Source: Mycolicibacterium sp. 018/SC-01/001
GTDB lineage: Bacteria; Actinomycetota; Actinomycetes; Mycobacteriales; Mycobacteriaceae
Reading direction: 5' to 3'
Length of the DNA stretch: 64,000 bases
NCBI RefSeq assembly: GCF_007096635.1
Contig: NZ_VKAA01000013.1
Span: 112,446 to 176,445, forward strand
The notes beneath the pieces are model-generated. The model ran no database searches, was not told the origin of the DNA, and saw nothing but the letters and a program-made list of their open reading frames with translations. Below are positions 27,596 to 35,958 of the stretch, in pieces. The translations under genes were made by a program, and so were the position numbers. Within the stretch, counting starts at the first letter, position 1, and each line of letters opens with the position of its first letter.

Positions 27596-27636
27596 CTGAC
27601 TCCAGAGTAAGGTATTGGAACTGACTTTTGAGTAAG
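27596..27636. promoter_or_regulatory. Two identical half-site palindromes upstream of fadE24
   Basis: CTGACT-NNNN-AGTAAG occurs twice, at 27596-27611 and 27621-27636, exactly 25 bp apart. Each is an imperfect 16-bp palindrome (CTnACT with AGTnAG). They lie 46 to 86 bp upstream of fadE24, in the 102-bp gap after hisN. A pair of TetR-type operators controlling the fadE24-fadE23 operon is the simplest explanation; the regulator is not in the adjacent genes. Confidence 0.6.
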
Positions 27637-27652
27637 GTTGCCGCATTGTTGC

Positions 27653-28459
27653 CTACTTCACAGCGCTGAGCGCACGCAGGACAGCGTCGTGCAACAGGCC
27701 GTTGGTGGCCACCGCGCTGCCGCCGTGGGGGCCCGACCGGCCCGCGAGGTCCGTGAACCGCCCACCGGCCTCGGTGACGAGGATGTCGAGCGGCGCGAGA
27801 TCCCACAGCTTGACCTCCGGTTCCGCTGTGACGTCGACAGCGCCCTCGGCGACCAGGCAGTACGACCAGAAATCGCCGTAGCCGCGGGTACGCCAGACCG
27901 CGTCGGTGAGATCGAGGAACGCCGCCCGCGCGTCCTCCCACCCCGTGGTCAGGTCGGAGTACGAGAGGCTGGCGGCGCCGAGGTCGGCGACGCCGGAGAC
28001 CGAGATCTGCCGCGTGCTGCCGCCTGGCCCGGAGAACGAGGTGAAGGCGCCCTGGCCGCGTCCGGCCCACCAGCGCCGCGCCAATGCGGGAGCGCTCACC
28101 ACGCCGACTTCCGGCACGCCGTCGACGAGCAATGCGATCAGCGTCGCCCAGACCGGAACCCCGCGGACGAAGTTCTTCGTGCCGTCGATCGGGTCGACCA
28201 CCCACTGACGCCCCGCGAACTCCTGGGTGCCGCCGAACTCCTCGCCGAAGACCGAATCATCGGGACGACGCTCGGCGAGGCGGTCGCGCAACAGGGTTTC
28301 GGTGTCCAGATCGGCATCGGTGGCCGGGGTCATGTCGGGCTTGGTCTCCACCCGCAGATCCACCGCACCGAAGCGCTGCATGGTCAGCGCGTCGGCTTCC
28401 TCCGCCAAGGTGAGGGCCAGAGCCAGGTCGTCGGCGACGTCAGGGGAGTGGGTGCTCAT
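27653..28459 (-). CDS. hisN: Inositol monophosphatase-family histidinol-phosphatase
   Basis: Metal-dependent phosphatase of 268 residues. The family motifs are GEEFGG near residue 73, WVVDPIDGTKNFVRG near residue 87, and WDLAPLDILVTEAGG near residue 215, which supply the Mg ligands. By position next to fadE24 it matches M. tuberculosis Rv3137, assigned to histidinol phosphate hydrolysis in histidine synthesis. Other monophosphate substrates of this superfamily cannot be excluded. Confidence 0.85.
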   Translation of the reverse strand: MSTHSPDVADDLALALTLAEEADALTMQRFGAVDLRVETKPDMTPATDADLDTETLLRDRLAERRPDDSVFGEEFGGTQEFAGRQWVVDPIDGTKNFVRGVPVWATLIALLVDGVPEVGVVSAPALARRWWAGRGQGAFTSFSGPGGSTRQISVSGVADLGAASLSYSDLTTGWEDARAAFLDLTDAVWRTRGYGDFWSYCLVAEGAVDVTAEPEVKLWDLAPLDILVTEAGGRFTDLAGRSGPHGGSAVATNGLLHDAVLRALSAVK

Positions 28460-28482
28460 ACGTGGAGTCCTACCATGGCGGT

Positions 28483-28818
28483 GTGGCCGAACTCGCGATC
28501 ATCTTGCTCATCGTCGGCGCCATCGTGCTCCTGGCGGCACCGCGGATCATGCGCAAGCGGGGTGTCGGCAACGACTGGGTGCCGGGCACGCTCCTGGTCA
28601 CCGGCGTCAGCCCACGGCCCGACGACATGGCCGGCGAGCAGTACGTGACCATCACCGGCGTCATCAACGGACCGACGGTCAACGAATACACCGTCTACAC
28701 GCGGATGATCGTCGACGTGGCTGCGTGGCCGACGATGGGCCAGCTGATGGACGTCAGGTACTCGCCGCGCAACCCGGAGAAGTGGGCGTTCTCCTCACCC
28801 GTGCCCAATCCGGAGTAG
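28483..28818 (+). CDS. Small membrane-anchored protein
   Basis: Hypothetical protein of 111 residues from GTG 28483. One N-terminal hydrophobic helix (VAELAIILLIVGAIVLLAAP) is followed by a soluble domain of about 85 residues. An earlier in-frame GTG at 28462 is possible but lies almost at the hisN start. The 3' end overlaps fprA tail-to-tail by 24 bp. I do not recognise a function. Confidence 0.7.
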   Translation: MAELAIILLIVGAIVLLAAPRIMRKRGVGNDWVPGTLLVTGVSPRPDDMAGEQYVTITGVINGPTVNEYTVYTRMIVDVAAWPTMGQLMDVRYSPRNPEKWAFSSPVPNPE

Positions 28819-30180
28819 CTCCTCGACGCTGGTCAACTTGACCCGCGGTCGTCCGGACCCCTGCCCGGTGGTGCGCTCGTGCTCGTCGATCAGCCGCCAG
28901 TGGTCATTGGTCACGAGCTTGGGCTGGCGTCCCAGCAGCCACTGCTCGACGTTCGCGGCGTGATCCTCGCCGCGATCGGTCGGCTCGGCGGCCGTCAGAT
29001 CGGCCAGCAGAGTGGTGACCGTGTCCGCGGAATCGCTCTTGTTGCTGCCGATCACGCCGGTCGGTCCGCGCTTGATCCAGCCCACCACGTACTCGTTACG
29101 GCTGCCGTCGATCCGCCCGTCGGTGTGGGGGATGGTGCCCGAGCGGTCGTCGAACGGCAGGCCCGGCATGGGCACGCCGCGGTACCCGACGGCGCGCACG
29201 ACGAGTTGGGCGGGGACTTCCTCGCGCTCGCCGGTGTCGCGGGCCGACACCCGGCCGTCGTCGCCGCGCACCAATTCGTTGCGGCCCAGCACGATCGACT
29301 CGACTTTGCCGTCGCCCCTGATCTCGATCGGGGAGGTGCGGAACCGGAAGACGATTCGCCGTTTGGCGCCCTTCGGCTCCTGCTCGGCATAGGTGCGCAA
29401 CACCTTGATGTTGTTGCGCACGGTCTTGCCGCCGGCGTCGAGGTCGTCGTCGGTGATGTCGGCGAAGTCGGCCGGGTCGATGATCACGTCGACGTCGCCG
29501 AGCGCCTCGAGGTCGCCGAGCTCGCGCAATTCCAGCGTCGTGAACGGGGCCTGGGCGGGCCCGCGCCGACCGATCACCAGGACTTCCTCCACGCCGCGCG
29601 CCTGCAGGGAGTCCAGAGCGTGGTCGGCGATGTCGGTCTCGGCCAGCAGGTCGGGATCGCTGACCAGGATGCGGGCCACGTCGATGGCCACGTTCCCGTT
29701 GCCGACGACGACGGCGCGGCCCGAGGAGACGTCGGGCCCCATGTCCTCGAAGTGCGGATGCGCGTTGTACCAGCCGACGAAGTCGACCGCCGCCACACTG
29801 CCCGGCAGGTCCTCGCCCGGGATGCCCAGCGGCCGGTCGGACTGGGCGCCGTTGGCGTAGACGACCGCGTCGTAGCGCTCCGCGAGTTCAGCGGGCTGGA
29901 CGTGCTCGCCGACGACGACATTGCCGAAGAACCGGAACCGCGGGTCCGCGGCGATCTTGTCGAACTGGGCCGAGATCGACTTGATCTTCGGATGGTCCGG
30001 TGCGACACCGGAGCGCACCAGACCCCACGGAGTGGGCAGCATCTCGAGCATGTCGATGTACACGTCGCGGCCCAGGTCCTCTCCACCGGAGCCGGCGGCC
30101 TTGAACAGGGCGGCGGCGGCGAAGAACCCGGATGGTCCCGAGCCGACGATCGCCACGTGATACGGACGCAGTGGGGGCAT
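28795..30180 (-). CDS. fprA: NADPH-ferredoxin/adrenodoxin reductase FprA
   Basis: FAD- and NADP-dependent ferredoxin reductase of 461 residues. The FAD motif VAIVGSGPSGFFAAAAL is at the N-terminus, PTPWGLVRSGVAPDH near residue 50, and the NADP motif VVVGNGNVAIDVARIL near residue 155. ATG 30180 (MPPLRPYHVAIVG) is preferred; an in-frame start 30 bp upstream adds a non-conserved tail. It supplies electrons through ferredoxins, for example to cytochromes P450. Confidence 0.92.
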   Translation of the reverse strand: MPPLRPYHVAIVGSGPSGFFAAAALFKAAGSGGEDLGRDVYIDMLEMLPTPWGLVRSGVAPDHPKIKSISAQFDKIAADPRFRFFGNVVVGEHVQPAELAERYDAVVYANGAQSDRPLGIPGEDLPGSVAAVDFVGWYNAHPHFEDMGPDVSSGRAVVVGNGNVAIDVARILVSDPDLLAETDIADHALDSLQARGVEEVLVIGRRGPAQAPFTTLELRELGDLEALGDVDVIIDPADFADITDDDLDAGGKTVRNNIKVLRTYAEQEPKGAKRRIVFRFRTSPIEIRGDGKVESIVLGRNELVRGDDGRVSARDTGEREEVPAQLVVRAVGYRGVPMPGLPFDDRSGTIPHTDGRIDGSRNEYVVGWIKRGPTGVIGSNKSDSADTVTTLLADLTAAEPTDRGEDHAANVEQWLLGRQPKLVTNDHWRLIDEHERTTGQGSGRPRVKLTSVEELLRIGHG

Positions 30181-30314
30181 GTGGGCTGCCTTCTGTCGCG
30201 GCCCGGCCACGCGCAGGGGGCTGTCGCGACGCGGCCGGACGGGGTTGCACCCCGATGCTAGAACGCGGTCGGCGCGGGTCGAGGAGAACGCGCGGACCGG
30301 TAACCTGAACTCCC

Positions 30315-31433
30315 GTGGATCCTGACCGCCAAGCCGATATCGCCGCCCTCGACTCCACGCTCACCACTGTTGAGCGTGTCCTCGACGTCGAGGGCCTGCG
30401 CGGGCGCATCACGCAACTCGAGGAGGAGGCGTCGGACCCCAAGCTGTGGGACGACCAGTCGCGGGCGCAGAAGGTGACCAGCGATCTGTCTCACGCCCAG
30501 AACGAGCTGCGTCGGGTCGAGGAATTGCGTCAGCGGGTCGAGGACCTTCCGGTGCTCTACGAACTCGCCGCCGAGGAGGACGGGGACGCGGTCGCCGACG
30601 CGGTGTCCGAAGCGGACGCCGAGCTGCGGCAGCTGCGGGAGGACATCGAGGCCCTCGAAGTGCGCACGCTGCTCTCCGGTGAGTACGACGAGCGCGAGGC
30701 CCTGGTCAACATCCGCTCCGGGGCCGGCGGCGTGGACGCCGCCGACTGGGCCGAGATGCTGATGCGGATGTACATCCGCTGGGCGGAACAGCACAAGTAC
30801 CCCGTCGAGGTCTACGACACGTCCTACGCCGAAGAGGCCGGGATCAAGAGCGCGACGTTCGCGGTGCACGCGCCGTTCGCCTACGGCACGCTCTCGGTCG
30901 AGCAGGGCACACACCGGCTGGTCCGGATCAGTCCGTTCGACAACCAGGGCCGACGGCAGACGTCGTTCGCCGAGGTCGAGGTGCTACCTGTCACCGAGAC
31001 CACCGACCACATCGACATCCCCGAGCAGGACGTGCGTGTCGACGTCTACCGGTCCAGCGGGCCGGGTGGCCAGTCGGTGAACACCACGGACTCGGCTGTC
31101 CGGCTGACTCACATCCCGACGGGTATCGTCGTCACCTGCCAGAACGAGAAATCACAGCTGCAGAACAAGGTGTCGGCGATGCGCGTGCTGCAAGCCAAAC
31201 TGCTGGAACGCAAGCGCCAGGAAGAACGCGCCGAACTCGACGCCCTCAAAAGCGACAGCGGCAGCTCCTGGGGTAACCAGATGCGGTCCTACGTCCTGCA
31301 CCCGTATCAGATGGTCAAGGACCTCCGCACGGAATACGAGGTCGGGAACCCGGGCGCTGTCCTCGACGGGGACATCGACGGTTTCCTCGAGGCCGGTATC
31401 CGATGGCGCAACAGGAAAGACGACGACGAGTAG
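30315..31433 (+). CDS. prfB: Peptide chain release factor 2
   Basis: Class I release factor of 372 residues that recognises UGA and UAA. The GGQ loop SSGPGGQSVNTTDSAVR lies near residue 250 and the stop-recognition SPF tripeptide in RISPFDNQG near residue 210. The start is GTG 30315. The frame is continuous, with no in-frame UGA near codon 25, so the autoregulatory frameshift known from many bacteria is absent. Confidence 0.96.
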   Translation: MDPDRQADIAALDSTLTTVERVLDVEGLRGRITQLEEEASDPKLWDDQSRAQKVTSDLSHAQNELRRVEELRQRVEDLPVLYELAAEEDGDAVADAVSEADAELRQLREDIEALEVRTLLSGEYDEREALVNIRSGAGGVDAADWAEMLMRMYIRWAEQHKYPVEVYDTSYAEEAGIKSATFAVHAPFAYGTLSVEQGTHRLVRISPFDNQGRRQTSFAEVEVLPVTETTDHIDIPEQDVRVDVYRSSGPGGQSVNTTDSAVRLTHIPTGIVVTCQNEKSQLQNKVSAMRVLQAKLLERKRQEERAELDALKSDSGSSWGNQMRSYVLHPYQMVKDLRTEYEVGNPGAVLDGDIDGFLEAGIRWRNRKDDDE

Positions 31434-31436
31434 CCC

Positions 31437-32432
31437 GTGAACAGCACCCTGATGGCTTTCGACATCGCCTCGCGGTGGCACGGCTTCTGGCGCGGTGACA
31501 TCGGCGTGTGGATCCTCGACCGTGGTGTGCGCATCGGACTCCTGCTGATCGGCGCGCTGCTGGCCACCCGGTTCATCAACTGGACCGCACAGCGCGTCAC
31601 GCGCCGTATCGACGCCGAGTACCAGGAGAGCGACCAGCTGGTGCGCTCCGAGAGCGCCAAGCATCGGCAAGCCGTCGCCTCGGTGATCTCCTACGTCTCG
31701 GTGGGTCTGCTGTTCGTGATGGTGGCGGTGCAGATCACCGACATCCTCGCGATCCCGATCGGCTCGCTCGTCGCGCCCGCCGCGGTCATTGGCGCTGCGC
31801 TGGGCTTCGGCGCTCAGCGGCTGGTCCAGGATCTGTTGTCGGGCTTCTTCATCATCACCGAGAAGCAGTACGGGTTCGGCGACCTCGTCGCGTTGACCGT
31901 CGCAGGTATCGCCCTGCCCGCCGAGGGCACCGTCGAGGATGTCACCTTGCGCGTCACGAAACTGCGCTCCGCAGAAGGCGAGATGTTCACGATCCCGAAC
32001 GGGCAGATCGTCAAGACCGTCAACCTGTCGAAGGACTGGGCCAGGGCGGTCATCGACATCCCTGTGCCCGTCTCGGCCGACCTGAACGAGGTCAACGACG
32101 TGCTGCACGGCGTCGCCGACAAGGCAATGCACGACTCGCAACTGAAGGATCTGCTGCTGGACGCGCCGCAGCTGATGGGCGTGGAGAGCATCGAATTGGA
32201 GACGGTGAATCTGCGCATGGTCGCCCGGACCCTGCCCGGCAAGCAGTTCGAGGTCGGGCGGCGCCTGCGGGTGCTGGTGATCCGCGCCTTGCGGCGCGCC
32301 GGGATCGTCGCACCGGGAGAGCCGGCCCCGGTGGTGGCCGCGATCCCGCACCCCGCCCGCGTCGACGACAGCGGCCCGAAGATCCCGGCAGCGGATCCGG
32401 GCACCGCCGCGCAGCCGGAGACGCAGCGATGA
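31437..32432 (+). CDS. MscS-family mechanosensitive channel
   Basis: Membrane protein of 331 residues from GTG 31437, only 3 bp after prfB. There are two N-terminal helices, then the pore-lining TM3-like segment AAVIGAALGFGAQRLVQDLLSGFFIITE with regular Gly/Ala spacing, then a beta domain (PNGQIVKTVNLSKDWARAV). The C-terminus is Pro/Ala-rich. It probably releases solutes on hypo-osmotic stress. By position it corresponds to M. tuberculosis Rv3104c. Confidence 0.85.
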   Translation: MNSTLMAFDIASRWHGFWRGDIGVWILDRGVRIGLLLIGALLATRFINWTAQRVTRRIDAEYQESDQLVRSESAKHRQAVASVISYVSVGLLFVMVAVQITDILAIPIGSLVAPAAVIGAALGFGAQRLVQDLLSGFFIITEKQYGFGDLVALTVAGIALPAEGTVEDVTLRVTKLRSAEGEMFTIPNGQIVKTVNLSKDWARAVIDIPVPVSADLNEVNDVLHGVADKAMHDSQLKDLLLDAPQLMGVESIELETVNLRMVARTLPGKQFEVGRRLRVLVIRALRRAGIVAPGEPAPVVAAIPHPARVDDSGPKIPAADPGTAAQPETQR

Positions 32433-32935
32433 AGTGGTTCGAGTGGATGTGGGCGCCGAAACGCGCCGGCAGCACCAAGAGTTGGCCGAACTACATCTTC
32501 GGTGGGCGGATGCGCACCTCGACCGCGACGTTGATCCTCGCGTTCGTCGCGCTGTTCTGGGTCAACCAGACCTTTCAACCGGCGCCGAGCGCCACGCAGA
32601 GCGATACGACGCAGGTGGTTCCGCCCGGTTTCGTGCCCGACCCCAACTACACCTGGGTGCCGCGGACCAACGTCGCACCGAGTGCGACCCCGACCACCAC
32701 GACGACGACCACGACGACAACGACAACGACGACCACGCCGTCCCCGTCACCGTCTGAGTCGGAGAGCACCTCGGCGACGACCACGAGCGGCACGGCGCCG
32801 CCCGGCAGCCCCTCGACGACCGTGATCGATCCGGACGGGCCCGGTCCGCTGGGCCCGGTGACGTTCACGCCGGCGCCGCCGCTGCTCCCGCCGACCGGTG
32901 CGCCTGCGAGCACGACCGCGTCGCCGCCCCAGTGA
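32429..32935 (+). CDS. Thr/Pro-rich single-pass membrane protein
   Basis: Protein of 168 residues starting MKWFEWMWAPKRAGSTK; the ATG overlaps the channel gene stop (ATGA). One membrane helix (about residues 30-48, STATLILAFVALFWVNQ) is followed by an extracytoplasmic part. This begins PPGFVPDPNYTWVPRTNV, then a run of 15 Thr (32694-32738), then Ser/Pro/Thr-rich sequence. The Thr run is encoded by mixed ACC/ACG/ACA codons and is prone to length variation. It is a likely wall-spanning stalk protein, position counterpart of Rv3103c. Confidence 0.82.
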   Translation: MKWFEWMWAPKRAGSTKSWPNYIFGGRMRTSTATLILAFVALFWVNQTFQPAPSATQSDTTQVVPPGFVPDPNYTWVPRTNVAPSATPTTTTTTTTTTTTTTTPSPSPSESESTSATTTSGTAPPGSPSTTVIDPDGPGPLGPVTFTPAPPLLPPTGAPASTTASPPQ

Positions 32936-32982
32936 GCCCCGCGGCACCCGTCCGGCGATGCGGTGCCCGCACGCCTCCCCGC

Positions 32983-32988
32983 TACACT
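32983..32988 (+). promoter_or_regulatory. Candidate -10 box of ftsE (leaderless start)
   Basis: TACACT lies 8 bases before GTG 32997 and 11 bases before ATG 33000. A transcript starting 7 to 10 bases downstream would begin at or next to one of these start codons. Leaderless mRNAs are common in mycobacteria, and there is no clear Shine-Dalgarno sequence here. Confidence 0.4.
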
Positions 32989-32999
32989 GGCGTGCCGTG

Positions 33000-33689
33000 A
33001 TGATCACCCTCGACCATGTCTCCAAGCAGTACAAGTCGTCGGCGCGACCCGCCCTCGACAATGTGTCGCTCAAGATCGACAAGGGTGAGTTCGTCTTCCT
33101 CATCGGCCCGTCGGGGTCGGGCAAGTCCACGTTCATGCGCCTGCTGCTGGGCGAGGAACACCCGTCGACCGGCGACATCCGGGTGTCGAAGTTCCACGTG
33201 AACAAGCTGTCCGGGCGTCACATCCCCGGCCTGCGCCAGGTGATCGGGTGCGTGTTCCAGGACTTCCGGCTGCTGCAGCAGAAGACGGTCTTCGAGAACG
33301 TCGCCTTCGCGCTCGAGGTGATCGGCAAGCGCTCCGACACCATCAACAGGGTGGTGCCCGACGTGCTGGAGATGGTCGGGCTCTCCGGCAAGGCCAACCG
33401 GCTGCCCGCCGAGCTGTCCGGCGGTGAGCAGCAGCGGGTCGCCATCGCCCGCGCGTTCGTCAACCGGCCGCTGGTGCTGCTGGCCGACGAGCCGACCGGC
33501 AACCTGGACCCGGACACCAGCAAGGACATCATGGATCTGCTCGAGCGGATCAACCGCACCGGCACGACGGTGCTGATGGCCACCCATGACCACCACATCG
33601 TCGACTCCATGCGTCAGCGGGTCGTCGAACTCGAACTCGGCCGGCTGGTTCGCGACGAACAGCGCGGCGTCTACGGAATGGATCGCTAG
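33000..33689 (+). CDS. ftsE: Cell division ATP-binding protein FtsE
   Basis: ABC ATPase of 229 residues that works with FtsX to control peptidoglycan hydrolases at the septum. The Walker A motif GPSGSGKST lies near residue 36, the signature LSGGEQQR near residue 140, and Walker B LLADEPTGNLD near residue 160. ATG 33000 (MITLDHVSKQYK) is used; the immediately preceding GTG could also serve. The stop overlaps the ftsX start. Confidence 0.96.
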   Translation: MITLDHVSKQYKSSARPALDNVSLKIDKGEFVFLIGPSGSGKSTFMRLLLGEEHPSTGDIRVSKFHVNKLSGRHIPGLRQVIGCVFQDFRLLQQKTVFENVAFALEVIGKRSDTINRVVPDVLEMVGLSGKANRLPAELSGGEQQRVAIARAFVNRPLVLLADEPTGNLDPDTSKDIMDLLERINRTGTTVLMATHDHHIVDSMRQRVVELELGRLVRDEQRGVYGMDR

Positions 33690-34585
33690 TGCGCTTCGGC
33701 TTTCTCGTCAACGAAGTCCTGACCGGGCTTCGCCGCAACGTCACCATGACGATCGCGATGGTGCTCACCACCGCGATCTCCATCGGTCTGTTCGGTGGCG
33801 GTCTGCTCGTCGTCCGGCTCGCCGATCAGTCCCGCGCCATCTACCTCGACCGGGTGGAGAGCCAGGTCTTCCTGACCAACGACGTCTCGGCCAACGACCC
33901 GACCTGCGATGCCGACCCGTGCAAGGCGTTGCGCACGCTGATCGAGAACCGCGACGACGTGCGCTCGGTGCGCTTCCTCAACCGCGACGAGGCCTACGAC
34001 GACGCGATCCGAAAGTTCCCCCAGTACAAGGACGTCGCGGGCAAGGACGCGTTCCCGGCGTCGTTCGTCGTCAAGCTCGACGATCCCGAGCAGCACAAGG
34101 ACTTCGACGACGCGATGATCGGCCAACCCGGTGTGCTCAACGTGTTGAACCAGAAGGACCTGATCGACCGGTTGTTCGCCGTGCTCGACGGCATCAGCAA
34201 TGTCGCGTTCGCAGTGGCACTGGTGCAGGCCATCGGTGCGGTGCTGTTGATCGCCAACATGGTCCAAGTCGCGGCGTACACCCGGCGCACCGAGATCGGC
34301 ATCATGCGCCTGGTCGGCGCCACCCGCTGGTACACCCAGTTGCCGTTCCTGCTCGAAGCGATGCTGGCGGCCTTCGTTGGGGTGGTGATCGCGATCGCCG
34401 GGCTGATCGCGGTGCGGGCCGTGTTCCTGGAGAGCGCGCTCGACCAGTTCTATCAAGCCAACCTGATCGCCAGGGTGGACTACGCCGACGTCCTCTATTA
34501 CAGCGCGCCGTGGATGCTCCTCCTCGGCCTCGCGATGTCGGGGATCACCTCGTACGTCACGTTGCGCCTCTACGTGCGGCGGTAG
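33689..34585 (+). CDS. ftsX: Cell division permease-like protein FtsX
   Basis: Membrane partner of FtsE, 298 residues. It has a cytoplasmic N-terminus, TM1 near residues 20-42, an extracellular domain of about 120 residues containing two Cys (PTCDADPCKAL), and three C-terminal helices with RTEIGIMRLVGATRWYTQLPF. The extracellular domain of FtsX binds and activates peptidoglycan hydrolases such as RipC in mycobacteria. The GTG start overlaps the ftsE stop (TAGTG). Confidence 0.96.
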   Translation: MRFGFLVNEVLTGLRRNVTMTIAMVLTTAISIGLFGGGLLVVRLADQSRAIYLDRVESQVFLTNDVSANDPTCDADPCKALRTLIENRDDVRSVRFLNRDEAYDDAIRKFPQYKDVAGKDAFPASFVVKLDDPEQHKDFDDAMIGQPGVLNVLNQKDLIDRLFAVLDGISNVAFAVALVQAIGAVLLIANMVQVAAYTRRTEIGIMRLVGATRWYTQLPFLLEAMLAAFVGVVIAIAGLIAVRAVFLESALDQFYQANLIARVDYADVLYYSAPWMLLLGLAMSGITSYVTLRLYVRR

Positions 34586-34587
34586 CG

Positions 34588-35085
34588 ATGGCCAAGAAGA
34601 CCAAGGGCGTCAAGGACACCAACAACCAGGTGGTGGCAACGAACCGTAAAGCGCGCCACAACTTCTCGATCCTCGAGACCTTCGAGGCCGGCGTCGCGCT
34701 GATGGGCACCGAGGTCAAGAGCCTGCGGGAGGGTCAGGCCTCGCTGGCCGATGCGTTCGCCACCGTGGACGACGGCGAGATCTGGCTGCGCAACCTGCAC
34801 ATCCCGGAGTATCACCACGGCACGTGGACCAATCACGCGCCGCGGCGCAACCGCAAACTGCTGCTGCACCGCCGGGAGATCGACACGCTGGTCGGCAAGA
34901 CCCGCGACGGCAACCTGACGCTGGTCCCGCTGTCGCTGTATTTCACCGGCGGCAAGGTGAAGGTGGAACTCGCGTTGGCCCGCGGCAAGCAGGCCCACGA
35001 CAAGCGTCAGGATCTGGCGCGCCGCGACGCCGAGCGCGAGGTCACCCGCGAGCTGGGACGCCGCGTCAAGGGCATGACCTCCTGA
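34588..35085 (+). CDS. smpB: SsrA-binding protein SmpB
   Basis: RNA-binding partner of tmRNA in trans-translation, 165 residues. It shows NRKARHNFSILETFEAGVALMGTEVKSLREG at the N-terminus, PEYHHGTWTNHAPRRNRKLLLHR in the middle, and a basic C-terminal tail. The ATG at 34588 lies 2 bp after the ftsX stop. The tmRNA gene ssrA is about 3.3 kb downstream on the same strand. Confidence 0.96.
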   Translation: MAKKTKGVKDTNNQVVATNRKARHNFSILETFEAGVALMGTEVKSLREGQASLADAFATVDDGEIWLRNLHIPEYHHGTWTNHAPRRNRKLLLHRREIDTLVGKTRDGNLTLVPLSLYFTGGKVKVELALARGKQAHDKRQDLARRDAEREVTRELGRRVKGMTS

Positions 35086-35930
35086 CGGGGATCATCAGCG
35101 CTCTGATCGCCGCGTTGGGCTACGGCGTCAGCGACTTCGTCGGCGGGTTCGCATCACGCCGGGTCGCAGCACTGCGGGTGGTGATCGTGTCCTACCCCTT
35201 GGCGCTGATCCTGTTGACCGTCCTCGCGCTGCCGTACGGCGGTGCGCTGAGCAGGGCCGCGGTGCTGTGGGGCTTGCTCGCCGGCGTCGGCCAGGCGTTC
35301 GGCGTGTGGTGGTTCTACGCCGCGCTCGGGTCGGGCCCCATCTCCGTGGTGTCGCCGTTGACCTCGGTGCTGGTCGCGGCCGTGCCGGTCGGATTCGGGG
35401 TGGCGCTGGGGGAGCGACCCAGTGCGCTGGCCTTCGTGGGCGTGGTCGCAGCGCTGGTCGCGGTCGTCATGGTGAGCCGGCAGGTGGACGTGCCCGACGA
35501 ACGCCGTCAGCACCGTTTCACCGTCAAGGTGGCCTGGTTGACGGTCGGGTCGGGGGTCGCGTTCGGCATGACCTTCGTGATCCTGGATCAGGTCCCGGTC
35601 GAGGCGGGGCTCTGGCCGCTGGTGTTCGGGCGGTTGGCGGCGACGGTGATCGTCGTGATCGCCGCGCTGCTCACGGCCAACCTGGTGCTGGTGCGCGGCT
35701 TCCCGCTGCGACTGGCGCTGGTGGCCGGGGTGCTCGACACGGTGGCCAACACCGCGACCCTGCTCGCGTTGCACTCGTCGCTGCTGTCCCTGACCGGTGT
35801 CCTCGTGGCGCTGTATCCGGCCGCCACCGTGTTGCTCGCGGTGCTGGTACTTCGCGAGTCGGTAACTCGCCTGCAGGTTCTCGGCATGATTTTCGCGTTC
35901 GTGTCCGTGGGCCTGATCACCGCTGGTTAG
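35082..35930 (+). CDS. EamA-family (DMT superfamily) transporter
   Basis: Protein of about 282 residues with ten hydrophobic helices in two EamA repeats; GYGVSDFVGGFASRR at the N-terminus and LYPAATVLLAVLVLRES near the end are typical. No ATG or GTG is available at the conserved N-terminus. The best start is CTG 35082, whose last two bases overlap the smpB stop (CTGA), like the ATGA and GTGA couplings elsewhere. A TTG at 35115 is the alternative but would cut into the first helix. Substrate unknown. Confidence 0.78.
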   Translation: MTGIISALIAALGYGVSDFVGGFASRRVAALRVVIVSYPLALILLTVLALPYGGALSRAAVLWGLLAGVGQAFGVWWFYAALGSGPISVVSPLTSVLVAAVPVGFGVALGERPSALAFVGVVAALVAVVMVSRQVDVPDERRQHRFTVKVAWLTVGSGVAFGMTFVILDQVPVEAGLWPLVFGRLAATVIVVIAALLTANLVLVRGFPLRLALVAGVLDTVANTATLLALHSSLLSLTGVLVALYPAATVLLAVLVLRESVTRLQVLGMIFAFVSVGLITAG

Positions 35931-35958
35931 CTGCACTCAGCGGGGGTAGACGACGGGC

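Noticed and set aside
30380..30420. Programmed frameshift in prfB
   Set aside because: The frame is continuous from GTG 30315 and there is no in-frame TGA near codon 25.
31508..32428. Long alternative frame across the MscS gene
   Set aside because: It joins upstream shadow sequence to the real Thr/Pro-rich protein gene, which starts at ATG 32429.
32690..32760. Short repeat array considered as a CRISPR or minisatellite
   Set aside because: It is a mixed Thr-codon run within a coding region, with no spacers.
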